64,000 bases of DNA, from contig NC_134020.1 of the NCBI RefSeq assembly GCF_040712315.1, forward strand, positions 36,386,751-36,450,750, written 5' to 3'. Source of the DNA: Castanea sativa (taxonomy: Eukaryota; Streptophyta; Magnoliopsida; Fagales; Fagaceae). The translations under genes were made by a program, and so were the position numbers. The notes under the pieces are model-generated. The model was not told the DNA's origin and searched no databases. It saw nothing but the letters and a program-made list of their open reading frames with translations. Below are positions 11,081-23,396 of the stretch, in pieces; the stretch's first letter is position 1; the number at the start of each line of letters is the position of its first letter.

Positions 11081-11528
11081 AGGTTTAAAGAAGGAAAGGG
11101 ATCTAGATGATGGCCGAGGACAGAAGCCGAGAAGGAATAAGAAAGAAAAGTGAGAACTTACGAGAGTTGATTAAGCGATTCTTCACGAACTTCTGGAGAG
11201 AAAAGATAATGATTGGCACTTAGATGTGATTGATTTCTGAAAGAATGAATGAAGATACGGGTTCCCAGGCGTTTTGACGTGCGGGGGGCGGCCTCAAAAT
11301 TAAAATTCTCCCGCTCAATTTTTTAGAGCAAATTTGGACCGTTGGATGCGTATCTCATCGTTGAACGTGGGGAATAGGATGTAACTTGCGGTCATAAATG
11401 CGTGTGTTTCGGGTTTTGAAGCGTCAGAGACGGTTTAAGGGAACGAAAAGACCCCTACACGTGCGGCAGTTTGCGAGGTATGTGGAGGGTGTGCTGTTTG
11501 GATCAAAACTCTATTTCTTTCCTCATAT

Positions 11529-11559
11529 GGGAGGGAAAAATAAAGTTTTTAGGGGCTAT
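11529..11559 (+). other. Polypurine tract of Tat element
   Basis: Purine-rich gggagggaaaaataaag followed by T-rich and aggggctat directly abuts the 3' LTR start at 11560, the position expected for the plus-strand primer. Confidence 0.7.
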
Positions 11560-12323
11560 TGTGAGGGGTAAAAGTGCTTGAATAAACGTTTGGGTTTTGG
11601 GCCTGATTGGTTGGTACAAGTCTGTTTGATCAAAGTCTCTAGGCCCACAGGTCAGTTCGCACTATAGTGGTCTGAGGAGTTGTCCGATGAGGAGTATCTC
11701 CTCGGACAAGCCCAGCAAAGGCCCTAGGACTTGCTAGATTTCCTAAAGGCAGAATTCTGGAAGAACTAGTGGGTAAAAGTGTGGTTTAAGCACCCTTTAG
11801 AAGCAGGAACGTGTGAGAAGTATTTGAGGAAAAAGCTGCTACCACCACATTAAAGACCCTGCATCTACCTCCCTGGCCGCATTGATGGAGAAATGACCTC
11901 TGGACAGTAAAATTCAGCCTTCCTACTATTATTTGAAGAATTTAAGAAGGTGATGGATGTGATAAGTATCTGAGAGGAGGATTTGTGTGACACGTGGATG
12001 AAACAGGGAAGAAGAAGAAGTATATAAGAAGACGAGAAAGGAAAGAAGAGGGGGATCTTTTTCTTGGTTAAAAAACTAAACCTTGTACTCTTTGGCCTAG
12101 AAAGAGAAATACTATACAAATTGTCCTCGGCTTACATCCAAGGAGGGTTCTTTGTCATATTTATTTATCACTTGCATAGATTGTGACACTCTAACCTGTT
12201 GATTAATTTCCAACATCCCAAACCTAGGTTTCAAACCCATACTCTACAAATTTATTGTATAAGGCCCTTTGAGCCTGAGCCCATTACTCGTTTTTGGGTC
12301 CGGGTACAAATTGTGCACTTACA
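11560..12323 (+). repeat. 3' LTR of Tat-type element
   Basis: 764-bp direct copy of 526-1307, TG...CA, with scattered substitutions and a single TATA unit. The right flank actag repeats the left flank gctag with one mismatch. Confidence 0.92.
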
Positions 12324-13184
12324 ACTAGTGAAACCTTTATTTTGGTAGGTTACTAGGTCATGGTTTTGAAATTTAAATGTAGTGTGAAAGTGAAGAAAAG
12401 ATATTTGGAAAGAGGTTGTAGATATCAATAGCTTGGAGAGAGGTTTGTTGTTGTTGAATAGTACTACGTACTAGTTTTCAAATTCACGAGGTAGTGGAAA
12501 CCGAAGCCGAAGAGGAAACAATATCGTATACAGTTGAGGATATGGTAGAGAATTTCGTGAAGTATCAGAAGACATATGTGACAAGGTGGAGGTCCGATGC
12601 TAAGAGGAGGAGGGTGAGATTTTGTCATGTTTGTGGCTTTAGAATTTAAGAGAGTTATATTGTGTGTGGTAAGACGTATTCAATTTTTACTAAAATGATA
12701 ATGTGGAGTTTTATTATTAAAGGGTGCAAACCCTTGGTTTTACACCAAGACCAGATAGAATTTAGTCTCATTCAAAAAAGATAATTTTGATCGCTCTCTC
12801 CATATTAAATGTTATAATTATAAATTTGACAATATGTGCTAGTGTTATATAATTAAAAAATATTTAGTGTACTATCCACCAAATAAAATAATAGCCATGA
12901 AATAGATTTTAAAAGTATATATCTTATTTTAAATACCATTGCAAAGAAATCAAATCTTAAGTATCAAATGAATTTGAAGAGAAAAAAGGTATAAAATAGA
13001 GTATCTTTATTTCACTTGAAATAGAGAGGATTATTATCCGTTCACGATATAGTTAAGGTTAATTTTTAATGACGAGGTTGTATATGGCAAATCTTGATTG
13101 TAAAATAAAAGAAAGACAAATGGATTGAATGGTTTTACTTATGGATAATATTTTATTTTATAGTGATGATTCGTTCTATTTATG
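12324..13184. other. Intergenic, no gene seen
   Basis: AT-rich DNA between two LTR insertions. A stretch at about 12490-12660 is richer in purine codons but has stops in all frames; no domain recognised. Confidence 0.45.
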
Positions 13185-13189
13185 AGTAC

Positions 13190-13900
13190 TGTGGGGACCC
13201 GAGGACCGAAGATTGGAAGCACCGTTGTAGCCTTCAGTTGTTCCTCACGAAGAAACATCTATTCGAGGAGTGAGGTTGCCCGAAGAGAGAATGAGAAGTG
13301 ACAGAGCGTCCTTGGGGAGTATAAGAGGTGAAGGTGGGCACCTTAAGGGATAAACAAGATATTTGTGGGAGGTTTCTTGCAAAGTCTCACCTACTACTCC
13401 ACATTGAATGGCTAATAACAGTTTTATTAGCTACATTAATGAGGAAATGACCTAAATAGTAGATCCACAGTTCAACAGCTTAGTCCACCACCTTCACCAG
13501 AAGTCTAATGTAACAAGTGTCCTAAAGGGATTTGGGAGGATTGAAGATGGAGGGTTAGGATGCAAGAAGCCATGAAGTATATAAAGAAAAGGGACTCTCA
13601 GATAAAGGGGATTTGAAAATAATTAAGGAAAGGAATTAGAACCAGCACAATAATTGAGAGAAAGAGAGTGAACAGTGCATGTAACAACCCAAGAACATTG
13701 TCTTCGGGCAAATTTGTAAAGATCCATCTACATATTTAAATCTTAGACCTTTACCTCCTTCTCTATCTTTGTCCTTGAGGCGAAACCTAACTTGTTCATC
13801 CCACTCTCTTTACAAATATTTATTGATTTGGGCCGGATTTAGGAACATCAATCTCACTATTCTAAGTGAGCTTGGGCTACCAAGATTTCGTGCTCTTACA
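13190..13900 (+). mobile_element. Solo LTR with perfect 5-bp TSD
   Basis: A 711-bp sequence from TGTGGGGACC to GCTCTTACA flanked by agtac on both sides (13185-13189 and 13901-13905). It has a TATA-like gaagtatataaag near 13575 and short motifs in common with the Tat LTR (taagaag/aagtatata, gaggattg), but no internal domain or second LTR. This is the expected product of LTR-LTR recombination. Family is probably Ty3/gypsy; orientation is taken from the TATA strand. Confidence 0.82.
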
Positions 13901-14370
13901 AGTACCTTTTTAATATCCCATTTATTAAATACAGTGTTAGAATTAGGAATTTTTGTTGGAAGAGGGCGTGGGGTTAAGTTAAACCATCCTATTGATTCAC
14001 GATTTATGTATGTATGTCTTCATATATTAGTTTAATTAATGTAATTCTTATTAGCACTCAAAATACTAACAAAACTAAACTACCAGTTGAGTATCATAAG
14101 GTTATTGTACTCCCTAACTTTCTCTTATACTTTTGAACAGTTATAAGTCCCTACCATTCAAGAAATTAAATAAATTAATAAATAAAACACTAGACTACAT
14201 CTACAAAAAGACATAATAATAATATTAATAGAAATTAAATATAACAAAATCAATAAGCCAATATGAAATTCTAGATAAACATAGTGAATAAGGCCTATCA
14301 ATTGGTTTAATAATTTAAAGGAAAAAAGAAAATCATAGACCACAAGACAAATAAATAGAAATGCAAAAAA

Positions 14371-14396
14371 GAAGAAGAAGAAGAAGAAGAAGAAAA
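14371..14396 (+). repeat. (GAA)n microsatellite
   Basis: About eight GAA triplets after an A-rich run. Confidence 0.85.
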
Positions 14397-14436
14397 GAAT
14401 CTAGTACTACTCAAGAATTGAAATCCATTTTCTCTT

Positions 14437-15300
14437 ATGTTAGGTTAAAATAGATTGACCCTGGTTAATTAATTCAATTATCCAAGTTAATTAATTAGGT
14501 CAAATTATATGTAAATCGTTGAGGTACCAACAAATTACCAAATAATTAATATGCAGCGGAAAATAAATAATATGGTAATTTGTTGACAAATGAAGAAAAT
14601 TTATCGCAAGGCAAAAACCTCGCCGGGTGAATTTAAGGTCACCACTTCTAAGAATTAACTAATCAATAATCAAACGGTGACAAGAATAATCAAAATACAA
14701 GCCTACAGTTGAACATATGCTCCAATATCCAATTAGACTTGATCTTTGTAGTAGACTTCTTTACTTTGGACAAATCTCTAATTTGTGACTAATTTCTTTG
14801 CACGAATCTCAGTACGTTACTAACTTTAGTAACTTGATTGATTGTTATTGGCTGCAAAGTTTTTCATTTCATAAACGATAAAGATCAGGAAGCATTTGGT
14901 TACAAAAACTTAAGGCATACAAACACAGTAACTTCACACAGAGTATATAAGTTATAGGTCTCTGTTTTCCATATTTGATGACTTTTAAAATAAGTCTTAT
15001 ATATAATTAGGGTGTAAAGAGAGAAGCCCTAGTCATTCAAGTCATCATGGGCCGAAATTCAGATCTGAGAATTCTGAATTCGTAGTTCTTGACAGATCGA
15101 GCTTGTTTCAAGCTTCTCCATTAATCCTCAATAGCAGCTTGTGTCGAGTTTTAATAAAACATCTTTTCTTCACTTGTTTTTGGATCAAACTTTATGTCTT
15201 TAATGATACCACTTGATATGTTTGAACAACATATTTCTTGATACATTAAACCCAACTTAGATCTACTTGATTACAAGTAAAATGCATTTTGTCAAAAAAA
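14437..15300. mobile_element. Possible Ty1/copia LTR fragment
   Basis: Starts near tgttaggttaaaatag and contains the block aaaacctcgccgggtgaa near 14610-14630, a phrase I associate with copia LTRs, plus a TATA-like agagtatataag near 14940. No matching second LTR, TSD or coding domain found. Low confidence. Confidence 0.28.
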
Positions 15301-15577
15301 TTATCTAATTACATAGAAAATATGACTCTAATATCTAAGGTTCAAATAAGCATAAGAGTCTTTGTTAAGAAAGATGGAAGAGCTTAACGCTAAGTCAAAA
15401 TGTGAGCACTGACCGCTGGATGAAGGATAAAAAAATGGGAGCGGGAGGCCACGGCTTCAATTGTTCCTTCTTTTGAACAAATTATAAAAATATTTGGGGC
15501 CATGGCCCCAGTAACAAAAGTATTTCGGTGCCTAATTAGATATTCATAATTTTTTTTTTTAGGAGTAAAATTAAACC

Positions 15578-15764
15578 TAGTGGGGTTGGCCGAGTGGTTG
15601 GACACTCGGTCTCAAAGTGACTGTTTTGGGTTTGACTAGGAGCTCCCTAGTTCAAGTATGGGCACCAGCACTTTGAAAAAACTTTCTGGGCCAGTGATTT
15701 ACTTTGCTATGTGCTTACCCATTGCGAACAATGATTAGTCTCTGATTAAAAGTATTGAGAAAAC
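15578..15764 (+). mobile_element. tRNA-derived SINE
   Basis: A 187-bp insertion flanked by attaaacc at 15570-15577 and 15765-15772. The head has a tRNA A-box-like GTTGGCCGAGTGGTTGG (about 15584-15600) and a B-box-like CTAGTTCAAGTAT (about 15648-15660), resembling a tRNA-Leu or tRNA-Ser ancestor. No long poly(A) tail; the end is gagaaaac. Old copy. Confidence 0.6.
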
Positions 15765-15772
15765 ATTAAACC

Positions 15773-17072
15773 ATGAATATAACTTTGTTACCTTTTTATT
15801 ATTTTTCTCTAAGCATGTCACAATTGCAGCTCTTTAATTTAACTGATCTAGAACTCTGAATAGTCTATGATTCGTACAGATTTTAGTTATTTATATAATT
15901 TGATTGACTATGACCGTGCATACTAAGAATATGGTCCAATTAATAAGGTTGACAAGTTACTTATTTGGGGTATGACTTTTGATTTGAATTTGGAGACCCA
16001 TTTGAATAGAATGGTCAATTCCAATTGATACAAATTGCACCTGTAGGCTGAAAATAAAAAACGTCGGCAATTAATACAAACTCCCATGGGAGTTTGGTGA
16101 TTTTTCTTCTCAAAACAGTATTAGTTTTTTTTCTTAATGAATAAAAAAGGCCTACAGTCAATTTGATGCGGATTCATTCATCTCATACTCCGCAATTGGT
16201 AATATTATATGTACCACTTGAATAACAATAGGATGTCTACTTAAACCTCACAATTTATGCAAGCAATATTAGTTTTTTTAGAGGTGCCGTACATAAGTTC
16301 CACAAATATTCTATTAGTCATGCCATCTCTTCTCAATTGGATTGGACCTACCACAAGGACAAAGTGCATTTTCTAATTTGGATCGAAGTTTAAAATTGGT
16401 TTTTGCTATGCTCCACACAAGGTTCTGTTGAAAAGCCACATACAACTCGAAAAATATTAGCCACACATGGAGTCTTACATGAATGTTGAAGTCATCAAAA
16501 ATTTAATTTGAGTAATAATTATTGTACACTTTTTTAAAATCATGTTTTGAAAGCACAATTTTAATTAATTTTAGGGTGTGTTTGAATTTTGCTTAATTTT
16601 GTTAGCTTATTTACATAATGTTTATTGAAGATATAGTTTTTCTTTTTATAACTTTTAGTAAAATAAGCTGGCTTTTTAATTTGAAGTCAAACACACATTA
16701 AATGTATAACAAAAAGCTAAAAACTAGATTATTTGCAAAACAATTAAGACAAAAAAAAAAAAAAAACAAAAAGCAAAAAGCAAAAAACTTTTAAGCAAAA
16801 CCCAATCGCATATTTAGTATTCATTTTGAGAGCAACAGTTAACCATACATTAACCACTTAATATTGAGGACGATCGAGGTCACCTTAGTTCTAGGCAAAT
16901 CCAGTAATGAGTTGGAAACAAGAAAATCTCCCTCCCACGAAAAAAAAAAAAAATCTCCCATGACATGTATAAAATAAAGTCAAAAAAATCAATTTGACCA
17001 AGTTAATTTCCTAATATATATTGTTATTTGTTATGGAGAATGGACCAACACTAGAGATGAAAATTATGGAGC
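15773..17072. other. Intergenic, downstream side of the host gene
   Basis: AT-rich region lying 3' of the minus-strand DUF547 gene; the part nearest 17072 should include its 3' UTR. A possible degenerate MITE at about 16572-16812 has gtttgaattttgcttaa facing ttaagcaaaaccca, without a clear TSD. No other coding signal seen. Confidence 0.4.
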
Positions 17073-20000
17073 CTATATAGCCAGCAGATACTGGAATTCA
17101 AAGTCGTATGGTATCTTCTCAACAATGCTAGATATCTTGCCACTGTTTTGTCCCCTGAAGCAATCCACCAATGATTTTCTTAATGACCCAGATGTTGGTA
17201 ACTGGTGGCAAATCCACTCCACCAATGTGTCTATGTCTACAGCAAAATCAAGCATGTTTCTAAGCAGGAGCTCTGGGAATGCAATTCTTTTTGTGCTAGT
17301 CACTACTATTGAAGCTTGCAAATAATCTAGCTTTGATTTTTCCAACTCAGCTACAACACCATCAGCTGTATACATTCTTACCTGCACATATGATGCTTTT
17401 TTGTGATTTTGAGCATGTGAATAATTTGGGAAAAAATGTGTCAGCCAAAGGTTTGATTGTTCAACTTACAGCAGGAGATGAAAGAGTTCCACAACACAGA
17501 GCAAATGTGACATTTGGTTCCATTGATTCAAGTCCATAAAGTTCGCGAACAATGGCTTCCTTATCATCCATGTCACTCTGAAGATAAACCTACTAGAAAT
17601 CACCTCTAAGAAGATTGTACCAGTAATACATTTATTACTTCTACATAAAGTATAGGTTCAATGATATTTACCTCTTTCACACCAGAAGAAGCCGGCTTTC
17701 TCAAAATAAAATGCTCTATTGCTTGAGCATTTATAATATTACCTCCTATGTTAAGGGTTGCCTTAATTCACAAAATACAAAATTTTGAGTAAGATTACTA
17801 GGGTCGATTATTAACTTGATGATCTGCATGTTTTCATACTTGGCAAAGCAAGGGAAGTATTGCCAGTATCCATTCAATGTTAACATGGAAAGAGTTCTGA
17901 GATGTACCTTGTTCATCAATGCAAGCAGTTTTTCTGGAGTAGAAGGCACACCATATTGAAGAAATCCCTGAAACAGATATCTAAATGAGTACATCAGTAT
18001 GCTTTTGATAATGATAGTTCTATAAGATTTATAAGGGCATCCTGGTGTGCGCGTAAGCTTAATTAAGCATCAGAGCAGCAACTCTGGCAAAAGATTACAC
18101 ATACATCAGGCTAGATGACCCCAATTTAATAAGATATACAAGAGAAGGAAGAATGGTATTGAATATTTTATTTACATGCATAATACAAGCATTGTACATG
18201 TTGATCCAAAATGCTAATTTCTGTTGGTTAGTCAAGAATCTCAAGTCCACCGTCTGGAGAGAGTTCAACAAAACCCTGTAATCCACAAAGACAAAAATGA
18301 AAAATCAAAATAAAATCTAATCACATGGCTGCATTTATGTCGACAACTTTTCATTAAAAAAAAAAATGTCGACAATTGGGACCATTGCACCATTTAATTA
18401 TGTACTATAGTAACTCTAGCTGTACTCATCTATTTATAGAGTTCAGCAGGCCTACCTCAACTTTCTTAGCAAAGGAATAGAACTGGGGCTTGATATGAAC
18501 TTGTGGTCCAAAGAGCTTGACGTGAATACAACCAAGTTCTTGTAAGGACCAATGTCCCTAGGAATGGACTCTTCCATGTTGAAGATACCATATGGGTCTT
18601 GTTGCCTTGATTCCTTTTGTATAAGGCTTGACTTTAAGCCAGTCTCGGCCCTGAAGCTTCTTGAGCTAAAAGAAGCGTTCATGGACCTTGAAACGGGGCC
18701 TGACTTCTCTAACTCCATTGCTCTTGATGTTCTAAGCAGTCTCGTATATATGACGTTTAAACACTTCAAGATGCTCTCGGATAGCTTGTTGGGTTGCCAT
18801 TGCTGGTTTTCTTCTTCTGATTGGTTTGCATTGGGTAGAGCTTTTGGAGGGAGGTCTGAAAGGATTGGTGGATTACGTTCTTTTAGCTGAAACAATGTTG
18901 TTAAATATTAGCATTGATACACCATGTTGAATATGCTAGTATGGATGCGGAAGCAAAAACATAAAGTATAGAACACAATAACACACGAGGGTTACGTGGT
19001 TTAGCCTAACGGCCTACATCCACGGAGGAAACTCTAAAGGGCTACATCAATAATATATTAGAGTGTAGTACAAATCCTGTGTTACAATGAACCATAACAT
19101 GTGTATATATAGTAGACTAAACCCTAAACTAATAGACTTCTAGTACAAGTAGGAAACTTGGCTTGCACACAAAGTAGAATTAGGCTTGGGCTTATGCTAA
19201 TGGGCTAATATATCTCTAACACCCCCTCTCAAACTCAAGATGGAAACTTGATGAAATCTTGAGATTTGATTAGGTTGAAAAGATCCATTGAATGAAGTTT
19301 GGCTCTGTGACGGTGGCTTGAGAAAGGCAATGGTCTTGCAGTGTTGATGCGACTTCTAACGGTGACATGACTATACCGGAGAATTTTGACGGCAACAGTG
19401 AAAAACCAAAGAAGATGAACGCAGCGAAGAAACACCGAGGAAGACAAAGATTGCTCTTAATACACCGTAAGGACAGAAAACCATGGCCATAGGAAGGCAG
19501 CTCTGATACCATGTTAAATATTAGCATTGATACACCATGTTGAATATGCTAGTATGGATGCGGAAGCAAAAACATAAAGTATAGAACACAATAACACACG
19601 AGGGTAACGTGGTTTAGCCTAACGGCCTACATCCACGGAGGAAACCCTAAAATGCTACATCAATAATATATTAGAGTGTAGTACAAATCCTGTGTTACAA
19701 TGAACCATAACATGTGTATATATAGTAGACTAAACCCTAAACTAATAGACTTCTAGTACAAGTTGGAAACTTGGCTTGCACACAAAGTAGAATTAGGCTT
19801 GGGCTTATGCTAATGGGCTAATATATCTCTAACAAATGTCATTGGGAACTTGGAATTAGCGTTCATTATCTACATCTAACCATATATTGGAAACTTGGCT
19901 TACACACAAAGTAGAATTAGGCTTGGGCTTATGCTAATGGGCTAATATATCTCTAACAAATGTCATTGGGAACTTGGAATTAGCGTTCATTATCTACATC

Positions 20001-23000
20001 TAACCATATATTGCTGTATGACTCTCCATGATCCCACAAAGAGGGAAACTTTTATACTATCATGAATTTCCTGAAAAGAAAGTGGGTCATCCACTTCATT
20101 CAAACCAAAAGCATGTGGGCTAAAATTCAATTTAAACTCTCAACTTTTATTTCAATTGTCAATTTTGTCCTTCAGGTTTAATTTTTGTTAATTTAGTCTC
20201 CCACTTTGTTAAAATGAGTCAATCTAATCCTTCTATCTAAATTTCTTAGTAAATGAAACTGTTTTTTTTTTTTTTTTTACTTTCTAAAATAATACTTATC
20301 AAAAAATAATATCTATTAAATGGCACATCTCATGAACGTTATCGGTTAAATTTTAATTAAACAAAATAATTTAAACGATATTTTTTTAACTAATAGATTT
20401 GACTGGAATGACCAAATTAACTCATTTTGACAAAGTGAAATACTAAGGATCCGTTTGGATACAGCTGAAAAATGAAAATAATGTAGTAATATCATTTTTA
20501 AATGTGTAAATAGTACCGTGTGACCTATTTTTAATAAAAAAAGTGGTTGAACAGTAATTGCACAGTGTAAACATTAACTTTTGTCCCCTAAGCTGAAATA
20601 CGTGTAGAGAAAAAAAAAAAAAGAGACTAAAACGCGTCTTGACTAAAACATAGACGCAATAATTTTTATCCAAACAATCACTAAATTGACAAAAACTAAA
20701 TCTTATAGATTAATTTGAGAATCGGAATTAAAGTTATGGGCTAAATTGAATTTTAACAAAATACTTGCACTTTTTTTCAAAGTAAATTGAAACATGAGAA
20801 AAGCCCACAATCACTATTCTTATCTAAAAATCACAACAATAATAATAACATAACATGGCACAAATGAACTGAGACCTACCTTGGGTGATGGGTGTCGTGG
20901 TTCACGCAAGGGTGAGGATGGCTTCAGCATCCCACTTTTTCTTGGAATCTTGTCCTGAAATTTAACAGCCTCATGGAGAAGATTTTCCTTTTGATCAGCA
21001 AATCCTCTTGAATTTCCCAATTTCTCAGCTATAGTGAAATCATTGAGATTATAATCGCCTTTTATAGCTTTACTTATGAAATGCAATGCTTTGGTGTCAT
21101 AGGCCATCGTTTCATTACCAACTTTGTTAATGGGGTTTGTGTTTGTTGTTGGTGATGTTTGACCCACATGGTTGCTTAGAGTTCCATGTTTCCATTTTTT
21201 GGACTTTGATTCCACGGTGACCTCCTGCTCAAGTTTCAAACTCTTTTGAAGTTCGCTTATTTGGCCTTCAAGTCTAAGTATCTCACCCTCAACCATGGCT
21301 AACTCTGCCAACAGCTGCTTTATCTGCATAATTTACGTGACAGATAAATACGTTATCACTTTGCTGTTTTTGTACCTTAAACAAGATTAAGTGAATCAAC
21401 CTAGTCCAAAGTATTTTAGGCCATCATTTCCTTACCAACTCTATCATTTCATCAGAAGTCATATATTACTGCTACAAGAAGTTTCTAATATGTGTTCCTA
21501 ATGCGATGTTGCGTGTTGTTCCATGTCACAAATGAGAAAAAGTTTACCTTAACTGGAAGGAAGTTCGGTATGCTGACAGCAGAACCATTATGTTGATTAA
21601 GGATATGCTCCAAAACCTCATGCATATTTTCTTCTTGATTCAACATTTTTTGAAGCATAGAGACCTACAATATGGGAAATCATTAATACGGCTAGCTTTC
21701 TCCAATAATATGTATAGACTCATACGTCTAGATGGAACTCATAAACATATAGATTATATCTTTTGTCATTTTTATTACTTTCTCGCCTTGTCTTTTTTGG
21801 AGTTATCATATTTGGAATTATCATAATTGTTAAATGATTAAATTTATCAAAATAATAATAAAAAAAAGGAACAAAATGGTAATTATTGGAACAAGTATTG
21901 TTTTATAGAGAAAGAGATGATAATATCTATATACCTAGATCAAATAGGTAGATAACAAAGGACTATCTTAACAAAAAAGGAAAAAAAAAAAATATATATA
22001 TATATATATGTATATATAGTTATACAATAAATGAATTGAATTGAATTGAATTTAATAGTAGGATTTTGCCAATGTGTGTCCCAAGAGCACACAATAATTA
22101 ATCATTTTTTGAAATATTCTTTTGAAAATTGAAAAAGTATTGACAACTTTTTGAATTTTCAAAAAAATATTTTCAAAAATGGGTGGTTTAATGTGTGCCC
22201 TAAGGGCACACATTAATCGGACCCTATATAAATAGAGATGAAATATTTGATCTCTATATGAAGAAATGATTTCTCCTCCCCCAACCCCATTTTTGGAGGA
22301 AATGAAATGGACAGGACATTAGCTCAATCTTTTAAATTTCTTGTACTAATTAAACATGTAAATAAGGAAATAGACTAAATATCCTTTTATAGAGATTTTT
22401 TTTATTCTATTCATTTCCCTCCCAAATGGAATGTGAATTTTCTTTCTTTTTTCAAATAGCCTAGGATCAATTATTGTTTTATAAAGATAGAGATGATGCT
22501 TTGAGTATTTGAGTAAAAAAGGTAAGAACTTTTGATCAAGATACTACAAATTTTAATATTTTAAACATTTTTTCAGTTTTTTTTTTTTTTGGGAGAGAGA
22601 AATTTCTTAGTGTGAAAAGATTTACTTGAAAAAGAGCTTTTTCCATTTCCTTGGCATTGCAATCTTCCTGAAATGACTTGTATCCCATGTAATTAATTGA
22701 TTATGATTCCATAAAAAAATTATTATTGTTTTTAGAAAGAGAAAAATAAAGGGGAACAAAATGAGAATTAATTATTATATACATATGATTTAAGAGCCAT
22801 AGAGCGTGAGTTATTATAATCAAGGTGAGTGCTCAGTGTAGGCCGATGTCTTAAAGAATGGAATAAGCTTTTTCTGGGTCTACAACTACTAGGATCAGCT
22901 CTATTACTATTACGATTCTCAAATAAAAAACAACCAAAAAAAAAAAAACTCTGTTACTATTTACATTAATGAAGAAATAAATGCGTTACTTTTAAACAAT

Positions 23001-23333
23001 AATTATTGAATTTTGCCCAATCCATTATGGACTGTCTAGTTTTTTTCTTACTGAAATTATGGACTGTCTAGTTGAAACCACAAGGAAAATGAACCAGACA
23101 AGGGTCCCATCTTGTTTCTCAAAATAGAAAAAAGAAAAAAAGACAAGGGTCCCATCACTTATGGTCTTGTTTGTTGTGTGGTGAAACTATTAAATCCTCA
23201 AAAATGCTTGGTTTCCTCGAGTCTCAGACCTAAAGTTACAAAATTAAGACAAATGGTTTACACATACCTCTCTTTCAAGATGCTCCCTCTTTTGCTGCTC
23301 ACTAAACTTCTTCCTTCTCTGTAATATTGCAAG

Positions 23334-23396
<63 letters not shown>

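Larger units (their letters stand above)
526..12323 (+). mobile_element. Ty3/gypsy LTR retrotransposon, Tat/Retand-type, decayed
   Basis: An 11.8-kb element bounded by direct LTRs that begin TGTGAGGGG and end CTTACA. Flanks are gctag (521-525) and actag (12324-12328), a 5-bp target duplication with one mismatch. The order is primer site, gag, protease, RT, RNase H, second RNase H, integrase, tandem-repeat spacer, antisense ORF, PPT and 3' LTR. RT before integrase marks Ty3/gypsy. A second RNase H and an extra ORF between integrase and the 3' LTR are known traits of the plant Tat lineage (Ogre, Retand, TatIV). Stops and frameshifts interrupt every coding domain, so the copy is not autonomous. 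Lineage rests on domain order and motifs, not a phylogeny. Confidence 0.92.

Noticed and set aside
13769..14035. 88-codon plus-strand frame across the solo LTR border
   Set aside because: Begins in the LTR and runs across the TSD into flank; no domain.
15584..15665. Functional tRNA-Leu/Ser gene
   Set aside because: A- and B-box-like blocks exist but the arms do not pair into a complete cloverleaf, and an 8-bp TSD marks it as a SINE.
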